From Pseudomonadota bacterium (lineage in GTDB: Bacteria; Myxococcota_A; Polyangia; Polyangiales; Ga0077539), in NCBI GenBank assembly GCA_023428035.1, contig JAEYZO010000111.1, forward strand, positions 1-8,222: a stretch of 8,222 nucleotides of DNA. The letters run 5' to 3'. Shown piece by piece: positions 1 through 5,953 of the stretch. Every line of letters starts with the position of its first letter. The stretch's first letter is position 1. The position numbers were made by a program, and so were the translations under genes. The notes under the pieces are model-generated. The model did no database searches and had not been told where the DNA came from. It saw only the letters and a program-made list of their open reading frames with translations.

Positions 1-439
1 CCGTCACCCCCTTGGCCCCTCCGAGCCACAGCGTCGCCAGCGCCGCCCGCGCCGCGCCGCCCGCGCCGCGCACCACCGCCTCGGCGCCCGACACGCTCAC
101 CCCTCCCTCCGAGAGCGCCGCCGCGAGTCCATCGACGTCGGTGTTGAAGCCCACGTACCCGCGCTCGCCCCGCGCGAGGGCGTTCACCGCGCCCGCGAGC
201 CTCGCGCTGGTCTCCACCTCCGCGAGGGAGCCCATCACCGCGACCTTGTGCGGCAGCGTCACGTTCGCCCCCGCGAAGCCCAGCACGTCGAGCGCCCGCA
301 GCGCCTCGCTCAAGCCCCCGGGAGCCACGTCGAAGGCCGTGTAGGTGCCCGCGACCCCCATCGCGTCGAGGGCGGCGCGCATCATCGCGGGGGAGCGCGA
401 GTGCGCGACGGGGTGACCGAGGAGCGCCAGGGCGATCAC
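1..439 (-). CDS. aroE: Shikimate dehydrogenase (NADP+), partial at 3' end
   Basis: Reduces 3-dehydroshikimate to shikimate with NADPH in the cytoplasmic shikimate pathway to aromatic amino acids. Only the first 146 residues are in the window; the gene runs off the left edge. The N-terminal substrate domain has HSRSP (residues 13-17, the shikimate-binding serines), GANVTLPHK (57-65, catalytic Lys65) and GFNTD (97-101, catalytic Asp101). The dinucleotide-binding loop GAGGAARA follows at 125-132. These spacings match the E. coli enzyme almost residue for residue. The start is a GTG whose first base lies one base upstream of the xseA stop, giving a GTGA overlap. It places the first beta strand and the GHPVAHS motif where the family has them, and no better start exists. 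Expression probably depends on coupling to xseA translation. Identity is very secure; only the C-terminal NADP domain is unseen. Confidence 0.95.
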   Translation of the reverse strand, partial: MIALALLGHPVAHSRSPAMMRAALDAMGVAGTYTAFDVAPGGLSEALRALDVLGFAGANVTLPHKVAVMGSLAEVETSARLAGAVNALARGERGYVGFNTDVDGLAAALSEGGVSVSGAEAVVRGAGGAARAALATLWLGGAKGVT

Positions 440-1848
440 CGCGTACGCTCGACGCGGGCGTCGACCTCGCCCTCGTGCAGGCGCACCGTGATGACCTCCC
501 CGGGCGACACCTGCGATGAAGCCGTGAGCGCGCGGCCCTCGCGCAGCGCGACCGAGTAGCCCCGCGCGAGGATCTTCACGGGAGAGAGCGCGTCGAGCCG
601 CGCCGCCGCGAGGCCGAGCGCGTGCCGCCGAGACTCCAGCCCGTCGGTCACCGCGGGGGAGAGCCTCTCGCGGAGGTCGTCGAGGCGGTCGCCCCCGCGC
701 TCCAGGGTCTTGCTCACCGCGGGCTGGAGCCTCGCGACGAGGGCCGCGAGGGCGGCGCGGTCGTTCGCGAGGCGGGTCTTCGGGTGCGACGACGAGAGCG
801 CCCTCTCGGCGCGGTCGAGGCGCTGGCCGTAGCGACGGAGCCGCTCGGTGAGCGCGTCTTCGGCGCGGCGCAGGAGCTCGTCGACGCGCTGCCTCGCGTC
901 GTTGACCTTCAACCGAGGGTCCGGCGGGCGCGCGCGGCCGAGGGCGTTGCCGAGGGTGCGGGTCTTGAGCAGCACCGCGCGGCGCATGCGCTGTCGCGCG
1001 GCCTCGATGCGCTCGACGACCTCGCTGAGCTCGGGGGTGCAGTAGGCCGCGGCCTGGGTGGGCGTGGCGGCGCGCTGGTCGGCGACGAGGTCGGCGACGG
1101 TGTGGTCGACGTCGTGGCCCACGGCGCTCACCACGGGCACGCGGCACGCGGCGATGGCCCGCGCGACGCGCTCGTCGTTGAAGGCCGCGAGGTCTTCGCT
1201 CGCGCCTCCGCCGCGGCCGACGATGATGACCTCGATCCATTTCGCGCGCTGGAGGGTGGCGAGCGCGCGCACGATCGAGGCCGGCGCGTCGGCGCCCTGC
1301 ACGAGGGCGGGGGCGAGCACCACGCGGGCGGGCCAGCGGCGCGTGGCCTCGCGCACGATGTCGTGGAAGGCCGCGCCGGTGCCCGAGGTGACCACCCCGA
1401 TGGCGCGGGGGAATCGCGGGAGCGCGCGCTTGCGGGCGTCGTCGAAGAGGCCCTCGGCGCGGAGCTTCTCTTTCAAGGCCGCGAGGCGGGCGGCGGCCTC
1501 GCCCGCGCCCGAGGGCACGGCCACCTCGGCGATGAACTGGAACTGCCCCCGCGGCACGAAGAGCCCGGGCTTGCCGCGGAGCTGCACGCGCTCGCCCACG
1601 GCGAGGCGGGCCTTGGAGCGCTGGGCGTTGCCCTTCCACATGGCGCAGGAGACCCGGGCGTCTTCGCGCTCGTCCTTGAGGTCGAAGTAGACGTGGCCGC
1701 TGGCCATGACCTTGACGGCGGCGACCTCGCCCTCGACCCAGAGCGAGGGGAAGCGCTCCTCCACCGCGGATTTCACGGTGCGGTTGAGCTCCGCCACGGT
1801 GAGTGGCTTCGGCGGAGAGGGCACGAGCCGCAGCGAGGCCTCGCTCAT
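436..1848 (-). CDS. xseA: Exodeoxyribonuclease VII large subunit
   Basis: Catalytic subunit of exonuclease VII, which degrades single-stranded DNA in both directions into oligonucleotides and acts in repair and recombination in the cytoplasm. At 470 residues it is full length for the family. Residues about 16-110 form the OB-fold ssDNA-binding domain, including SGHVYFDLKDE (50-60). The nuclease core at about 148-272 has IGVVTSGTGAAFHDI (150-164), VGRGGGASEDL (210-220) and SAVGHDVDHTVAD (241-253). Arg212, His245 and Asp248 line up with residues I recall as essential in E. coli XseA. Residues about 275-420 are a long charged helical region, as expected for the coiled-coil arm that binds small subunits, and SPVKILARGYSVA (422-434) is the conserved C-terminal segment. 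No xseB (small subunit) lies next to it; the downstream gene is aroE. The ATG start has no obvious Shine-Dalgarno sequence. Confidence 0.97.
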   Translation of the reverse strand: MSEASLRLVPSPPKPLTVAELNRTVKSAVEERFPSLWVEGEVAAVKVMASGHVYFDLKDEREDARVSCAMWKGNAQRSKARLAVGERVQLRGKPGLFVPRGQFQFIAEVAVPSGAGEAAARLAALKEKLRAEGLFDDARKRALPRFPRAIGVVTSGTGAAFHDIVREATRRWPARVVLAPALVQGADAPASIVRALATLQRAKWIEVIIVGRGGGASEDLAAFNDERVARAIAACRVPVVSAVGHDVDHTVADLVADQRAATPTQAAAYCTPELSEVVERIEAARQRMRRAVLLKTRTLGNALGRARPPDPRLKVNDARQRVDELLRRAEDALTERLRRYGQRLDRAERALSSSHPKTRLANDRAALAALVARLQPAVSKTLERGGDRLDDLRERLSPAVTDGLESRRHALGLAAARLDALSPVKILARGYSVALREGRALTASSQVSPGEVITVRLHEGEVDARVERTR

Positions 1849-1940
1849 GGGCCGAGCACCCTACGCCGCACCGTCGCGGGAGCGCCAGCAACCAGAGGTG
1901 AACCCGCGCGCCTCGCCGTGCGACACTCGCCGCCGCCGCC
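1849..1940. other. Divergent intergenic region, xseA / methyltransferase
   Basis: These 92 bases separate two divergently transcribed genes and must hold the promoters of both. I could not find a -35/-10 pair with acceptable spacing on either strand, nor a purine-rich Shine-Dalgarno sequence near either ATG; the ten bases before the methyltransferase start are CGCCGCCGCC. No dyad symmetry stands out. Confidence 0.4.
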
Positions 1941-2690
1941 ATGTACAAGGAACGTCGTCAGGCCAGCGCGAACACCCCCCAGGGGTGGACCGAGAACTTC
2001 CGCGGGGGCTTCTCGCGCCTGCCGCGCATCCGCGCCGCGCAACTCGTGGGCGACCCGGTGTGGGCCGCGATCCGCTCGCGGGTCCCTCGGGGGGCCACCG
2101 TGCTCGACGCGGGCAGCGGCCTCGGCGAGTGGATCGACCTGCTCACCCGCGAGGGCTACCAGGGCGTCGGCGTCGACTACTCCGAAGACATGATCGCGCT
2201 GATGCAGCGCGAGCGCCCCGGCCCCCGCTGGATCGCGTCAGACATCCGCGCCATCCCCCTGCCCGACGCGAGCGTCGACGCGGTGGTCTCGTGGGGCGTG
2301 GTCGAGCACGAAGAGGCCGGGCCCTCGGCCGCGCTGCGGGAGTTCGCGCGGCTCCTGCGCCCCGACGGCTGGGCCTTCGTGACGGTGCCCCGCGACACGC
2401 CCCAGCAGAGGGCCTCGTCGCGGGCGCAGTTCGGCGAGGGCGAGGGGGAGTTCTTCCAGTACTTCATGCGCAACGAAGAGCTCGGCGCGTACATGACCGA
2501 GGCGGGCTTCGCGCTCGACCTGCTCATCCCGATCCACCCCCACTACGCGGTGCTGCACCCCGAGCTCTACGGCCGCGTCGAGCGGATGCCCGCGCTCCTG
2601 CGCCGCGTGGCGAACCGCGCGCTGAACCAGTACGCGCGGCTCACGCCCGAGGCCTGCGGGATGGTCCTCGCCGTCGGCCGCAAGCTCTGA
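1941..2690 (+). CDS. Class I SAM-dependent methyltransferase, substrate unknown
   Basis: A 249-residue protein with the Rossmann-type methyltransferase fold of the Methyltransf_11 kind. Motif I is VLDAGSGLGEW (54-64), which binds S-adenosylmethionine. The acidic residue ending strand beta 2 is Asp79 in GVDYSEDM (77-84). Motif II/III is ASDIRAIPLPDASVDAVVS (99-117), and the post-motif helix and strand are LREFARLLRPDGWAFVTVPRD (132-152). No signal peptide or membrane segment is visible, so it is presumably cytoplasmic. The C-terminal 90 residues, which would set the substrate, contain an acidic/aromatic stretch (GEGEGEFFQYFMRNEE, 165-180) and a basic helix near 211-231 that I do not recognise. 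The ATG at 1941 is the only good in-frame start near the domain; it lacks a Shine-Dalgarno sequence. The gene stands alone: divergent from xseA and convergent with the lipoprotein gene. Small-molecule, lipid or quinone methylation are all possible. Confidence 0.85.
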   Translation: MYKERRQASANTPQGWTENFRGGFSRLPRIRAAQLVGDPVWAAIRSRVPRGATVLDAGSGLGEWIDLLTREGYQGVGVDYSEDMIALMQRERPGPRWIASDIRAIPLPDASVDAVVSWGVVEHEEAGPSAALREFARLLRPDGWAFVTVPRDTPQQRASSRAQFGEGEGEFFQYFMRNEELGAYMTEAGFALDLLIPIHPHYAVLHPELYGRVERMPALLRRVANRALNQYARLTPEACGMVLAVGRKL

Positions 2691-2694
2691 ACGC

Positions 2695-4671
2695 TCAGCC
2701 CGGCGAGGGCAGGTCGCACACGCCGCCGGGCGCGCACACCAGGCCCTCGCAGCAGTCGGCGGCGCCTCCGCACATCTCTCCCCTCGCGCGGCACGCTTCG
2801 CGCGGCGGCACGCACACGCGCTCGCCCATGGTGTCGGGCTCGCACGCGCCGCTGCAGCAGTCGGCGCTGGTGGAGCACCCGCGGCCCGTGGGCCTGCACG
2901 GCGCGGGGGCCCAGTAGGGCGAGAGCGCGGTGACGGTCTCCTGCCCCGGGAGGTAGTAGGGCACCTCGCTCGGGTCGGACCCTGAAGTGGGGCGGTTGCG
3001 CAAGGCCGAGACCCAGATCTGCTTCACGTTGCGGGTGCCCGCGGTGGCGTTGCCGTAGGCGCGGGGCGTGGTGAAGAGCAGCCAGAAGTACCCGCCGGAG
3101 TTGAAGGGAGAGAACACCGGTCGGTAGGCGTCGGTGGCCGCGCCGCCGTTGGCGTTGGCGAGCCGCGTGGGCGCCCCCCCGGCGCGGGGGACGATCCAGA
3201 GGTCCCCCGGGCCCATGGCGGTGCGGCGGTTGGTGCCGTGCTGAAACACCAGCCACGCCGAGTCGGGCGACCAGGTGGGGTGCCAGTCGACGGAGCCCCC
3301 GGGGGTGCTCGTCGCGCGGTGGATCACCGCGGGGGAGCCGTAGCGGTCGCCGTCCATCACCGGGGTGACGGCGAGGTCGTCGCCGCGGTCGGTGAAGGCG
3401 ATGGCGCGACCGTCGGGGGACCACTCGGGGTCGAAGCCGTCGCCGGGGGCCGCCCCCATCACGTCTCGGCCCGTGGTGACGTCGATGACGGTGAAGCGCT
3501 GGGAGCTCGGGTTGGCGCCGCAGTCGCCGGACACGAGCCGGGTGGAGGTAGGGTTGAAGGACACGCAGCGGCGCACCGACGCGCGGGTGCGCGAGAGGTT
3601 CGGCGCGGGGTTGGCCGTGAGGTCGCGGGAGAGGTCGTAGAGCGCGAGGTCTTCGCCGGGGCTCTCGAGGAAGCCCGCGAGGCGCTGCCCGTCGCGCGAG
3701 ACCGCGTGGCAGCCGATGCAGCCCGAGCCCGGGTTGGGGAGGAAGTCCACCCGCCGCGTGGTGTCTACGTCGAGGCGCGTGAGGCGCATCCGAGGCGGGG
3801 ACCAGTAGTACACGCTCCCCGCGATCACCCCGTCGACGGTGCGGAACCTCCGCGGCGGAGAGCGGAGGTAGCGCGACCCGCTCGCCACCGTCACCCGGAC
3901 CTCGATCGGGTCACCGAGGTCTGACTGCGCGAGGAGCGACCAGAACGCGGCCGGGGGCGTCCACTCGAAGCGGAAGCCGCTCGCGGCGCGGAGGATCACT
4001 TCGAGCGTCGCGTGGGTGCGCGAGAGCCGCACCACGTAGAGGTCCGTCGCGGTCGGGGCCGAGTGCCGCCGCGTGAACATCACCGACGGCGCGGCGACGT
4101 TGCGGGGCATCACCGCGGCCTCGAGGGGGTAGTCCACGACGGGCGACTGGTCGCTGCCGTCGGTCGCGGTCATCGCGTCGAGGCGCGCGCGGTCGGCCTC
4201 GGTCACGCCCTCGCCGAGCACCCGCCGCGTGGCGTTCACCGTCACCGTGGTCATCGCGGTGAGGCTCGTCCCGTCGACGGTGGCGGCGCGCACGGTGGCC
4301 CGGCCTCCCACCCCCGTCGCGACGAACTCCCCGGTCGACTCGTCGATGGCCCCGAAGGTCGTGTCGTCGACGGTGAAGCGCACCCCCGTGGTGAGCGGTC
4401 GCGAGGTGCCGTCCCTCAGCCGCACCGTCGCTCGAAAGGTCACCGTGCTCCGGGCGCCGTCGACGACCTCGAGGGTGGGCCGCTCGGGCGTGAGCGTGAG
4501 CGACACCGCGGGGTTCGACGGTCGCCCGGCGTCGATCACCCCGCGGTCGGTGACGGCCCTCGCGTCGCCCGCGCCCGCGTCGGGGGCGCAGCCCTCCCCC
4601 GGGTCGCAGCTGACCTCGTCGGTGGCGGCGCAGCCCGTGAGCGCCACCGCCATCGCGATGCGACGGAGCAT
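2695..4671 (-). CDS. Multidomain lipoprotein: Big-like, CxxCH, PD40 propeller, tandem Cys-rich repeats
   Basis: A 658-residue predicted surface or periplasmic lipoprotein; function unknown. The first 14 residues form a short lipoprotein signal (two arginines, a short hydrophobic stretch, lipobox LTGC with Cys14). The residue after Cys14 is Ala, so outer-membrane sorting is likely if the E. coli +2 rule applies. A low-complexity Asp/Gly/Ala linker follows (to about 52), then a bacterial Ig-like (Big_2-type) domain (about 56-146, with TGEFVATGVGGRATVRA at 113-129). A beta-rich region of unknown fold spans about 175-300. A single CIGCH (318-322) sits directly before a run of PD40/TolB-like propeller strands: SRDGQRLAGF (325-334), SFNPTSTRLVSG (371-382), EWSPDGRAIAFTD (416-428), TWSPDSAWLVFQ (466-477) and a degenerate one near 516-535. 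The C-terminus (592-652) has two six-cysteine repeats. PD40 and Big domains commonly mediate binding rather than catalysis. The start is supported by the signal sequence. It lies 62 bases downstream of hutF on the same strand, but no shared function is evident. Confidence 0.85.
   Translation of the reverse strand: MLRRIAMAVALTGCAATDEVSCDPGEGCAPDAGAGDARAVTDRGVIDAGRPSNPAVSLTLTPERPTLEVVDGARSTVTFRATVRLRDGTSRPLTTGVRFTVDDTTFGAIDESTGEFVATGVGGRATVRAATVDGTSLTAMTTVTVNATRRVLGEGVTEADRARLDAMTATDGSDQSPVVDYPLEAAVMPRNVAAPSVMFTRRHSAPTATDLYVVRLSRTHATLEVILRAASGFRFEWTPPAAFWSLLAQSDLGDPIEVRVTVASGSRYLRSPPRRFRTVDGVIAGSVYYWSPPRMRLTRLDVDTTRRVDFLPNPGSGCIGCHAVSRDGQRLAGFLESPGEDLALYDLSRDLTANPAPNLSRTRASVRRCVSFNPTSTRLVSGDCGANPSSQRFTVIDVTTGRDVMGAAPGDGFDPEWSPDGRAIAFTDRGDDLAVTPVMDGDRYGSPAVIHRATSTPGGSVDWHPTWSPDSAWLVFQHGTNRRTAMGPGDLWIVPRAGGAPTRLANANGGAATDAYRPVFSPFNSGGYFWLLFTTPRAYGNATAGTRNVKQIWVSALRNRPTSGSDPSEVPYYLPGQETVTALSPYWAPAPCRPTGRGCSTSADCCSGACEPDTMGERVCVPPREACRARGEMCGGAADCCEGLVCAPGGVCDLPSPG
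2715..2897 (-). other. Tandem six-cysteine (knottin-like) repeats in lipoprotein C-terminus
   Basis: Within the lipoprotein gene, residues 592-652 encode two consecutive modules with near-identical cysteine spacing. The first has Cys592, 599, 605, 606, 610 and 620 (C-x6-C-x5-CC-x3-C-x9-C). The second has Cys627, 634, 640, 641, 646 and 652 (C-x6-C-x5-CC-x4-C-x5-C). Both contain an acidic residue or Asp just before the CC pair (SADCCSGAC and AADCCEGLVC). The spacing fits the broad inhibitor-cystine-knot pattern and implies three disulfides per module in the oxidising periplasm or outside the cell. The pattern is seen directly; the fold is inferred. Confidence 0.75.
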
Positions 4672-4733
4672 CCCGCGACCCTATCTCCCGCGGCGCGTGG
4701 TCACCACTGGGGCTCCAGTGACCAACCCCCCGG
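4672..4733 (-). other. hutF-lipoprotein intergenic spacer
   Basis: A 62-base gap between two genes on the same strand. Apart from the imperfect palindrome at 4698-4724, it holds a purine-rich GGGAG on the minus strand about 13 bases before the lipoprotein ATG, which is too far for a standard Shine-Dalgarno site. I see no convincing -35/-10 pair, so I cannot say whether the lipoprotein gene has its own promoter or is read through from hutF. Confidence 0.4.
4698..4724. repeat. Imperfect inverted repeat (hairpin or operator-like dyad)
   Basis: On the plus strand TGGT-CAC-CACTGG, loop GGCT, then CCAGTG-ACCA. This makes ten base pairs interrupted by a three-base bulge. It begins 9 bases past the hutF stop codon on the minus strand. 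There is no run of T after it, so a classical intrinsic terminator is doubtful. It could be an RNA hairpin between hutF and the lipoprotein gene, protecting the hutF message or weakening read-through, or a binding site for a dimeric regulator. The symmetry is seen; the function is a guess. Confidence 0.5.
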
Positions 4734-5897
4734 TCATCCCCGGGGGCACTCGCCCGAGAACATCCACGCGTCGAGGCATCGCTCACGCTCGACGTCTTCG
4801 AGCGCGGGCTGCGCGAGGTCGACCACGGTGCGCTCGGCCCAGCCGTCATACTCGCGGCCCGAGACCGTCACCGCGTGACCGAGCGAGAGCGCGCCGTGCA
4901 GGCTCCCCTCGACGAGCAATTGCTCCGCGAGGGTGCGCCCCTCGGGCGGGGTGAAGGTCACGCGACGCCGCAGCCGCAGCCGCTCGTGGGTCTCTAGCGC
5001 GCGCATCTCTTCGAGGGGGTCGGTGACGACGTGGGAGTCGACGCCGACGCAGAGGCGCACCCCCGCCGCGCGCAGGTCGGAGAGGTTGGCGAGCCCGTCG
5101 CCGAGGTCGCGCTCGGTGGTGGGGCAGACGCACGCGAAGGCCCTCGCCTCGCCCAGCAACCGCGCCTCGTGCGCCTCGAGCACCGTGGCGTGCACGGCGG
5201 TGAAGCCCTCGTCGAGCACTCCCAGCTCGCTCAACAACTCCACGGGTCGCTTGCCGTGCTCGGCGAGGCACTCGGAGACCTCGCCCTCGACCTCGGCGAC
5301 GTGCATGTGAAAGGGTATCCGCGCGCCGCGGGCGTACTCGCGCAGCACGCGCAGCCACCCGGCGGGCACGGCGCGCACCGAGTGGGGCGCGAGGCCGAGC
5401 TTCACTCGGGGGTCTCCCGACCAGCGCTTCGTGAGGGCGTCGACGTCGCGGAGCACGTCGTCGGGGTCGGCGTCGCTGAAGCGGCGCTGGGCGCCTTCGG
5501 GCGGGCGATCCCTCCCGGCGCGCGCGTAGGCGACGCGCAGGAGGGTGATCGAGAGCCCCTCGTCGAGGGCCGCGGTGATGACCCGGTCGGCGAGCTCGGT
5601 GCGCTGCGCGTAGGGCTCACCTCCGGCCTGGTGGTGCACGTAGTGGAACTCCCCCACGGCCGTGACGCCCGACCGACGCAGGAGGCGAAAGGCGCGGCGC
5701 GAGAGGGCTTCGATGGAGTCGGGGGTGAGCGAGTCGGCGAGGCGGTACATCGCGTCGCGCCACGACCAGAAGGTTCCGGTCTCGGCGGGGGCGCGCTGGG
5801 TGTGCCCGCGGAGGCCCACTTGAAAGGCGTGGGAGTGGGCGGTGACGAGCCCCGGGAGCCAGAGGCTCTCCCCGTCGACGTAGGCCAGCGGTGTCAT
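4734..5897 (-). CDS. hutF: Formimidoylglutamate deiminase, compact form
   Basis: Hydrolyses N-formimino-L-glutamate to N-formyl-L-glutamate and ammonia in the two-step histidine degradation branch (followed by HutG formylglutamate hydrolase). It is a cytoplasmic metal-dependent amidohydrolase. The 387-residue protein shows HSH (21-23, metal ligands), the family signature EFHYVHHQAGGEPYAQRTEL (83-102), HMHVAEVEGEV (197-207, metal His199 and probable catalytic Glu202), VHAT (235-238, catalytic His236) and GVDSH (285-289, metal Asp287). From memory of the Pseudomonas enzyme, the core residues keep a constant offset of about 33. The protein is thus shorter at both ends than the usual roughly 450 residues: the N-terminal beta-sandwich strands are missing and the C-terminal composite region is reduced. 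The ATG at 5897 is chosen because the longer in-frame start at 6002 adds 35 residues unlike the family and would overlap the divergent PBP gene. No hutH, hutU, hutI or hutG is in the window. A related deiminase with a different substrate is the main alternative. Confidence 0.88.
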   Translation of the reverse strand: MTPLAYVDGESLWLPGLVTAHSHAFQVGLRGHTQRAPAETGTFWSWRDAMYRLADSLTPDSIEALSRRAFRLLRRSGVTAVGEFHYVHHQAGGEPYAQRTELADRVITAALDEGLSITLLRVAYARAGRDRPPEGAQRRFSDADPDDVLRDVDALTKRWSGDPRVKLGLAPHSVRAVPAGWLRVLREYARGARIPFHMHVAEVEGEVSECLAEHGKRPVELLSELGVLDEGFTAVHATVLEAHEARLLGEARAFACVCPTTERDLGDGLANLSDLRAAGVRLCVGVDSHVVTDPLEEMRALETHERLRLRRRVTFTPPEGRTLAEQLLVEGSLHGALSLGHAVTVSGREYDGWAERTVVDLAQPALEDVERERCLDAWMFSGECPRG

Positions 5898-5953
5898 GGC
5901 GCGGGAGGGTACAACCGCGCTGTCCCTCCGCGGTGATAGAGTCCGCGGCCCCG
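5898..5953. other. Divergent intergenic region, hutF / PBP1A
   Basis: Only 56 bases separate the divergent hutF and PBP genes, so their promoters must overlap or lie partly within the opposing coding regions. I found no clear -35/-10 elements or Shine-Dalgarno sequence for either gene. A GTG at 5933, in frame with the PBP, is a possible earlier start adding seven residues. Confidence 0.4.

Noticed and set aside
42..69. Perfect 14-base tandem duplication in aroE
   Set aside because: It encodes the conserved GAGGAARAA glycine/alanine loop; the repeat follows from GC-rich codons, and the reading frame and motif are intact.
622..2193. 523-codon open frame on the plus strand opposite xseA
   Set aside because: Antisense to the well-supported xseA and running into the methyltransferase; low-complexity Ala/Gly/Arg/His composition with no recognisable domain, as expected from GC-biased codon positions.
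2688..2697. CTGA-ACGC-TCAG mini-palindrome at the convergent gene ends as a terminator
   Set aside because: It is just the two opposing TGA stop codons with one extra base pair; the stem is too short and has no T tract.
2567..3424. 285-codon minus-strand frame overlapping the lipoprotein gene
   Set aside because: A shadow frame, rich in Arg and Pro, shifted against the clearly structured lipoprotein reading frame.
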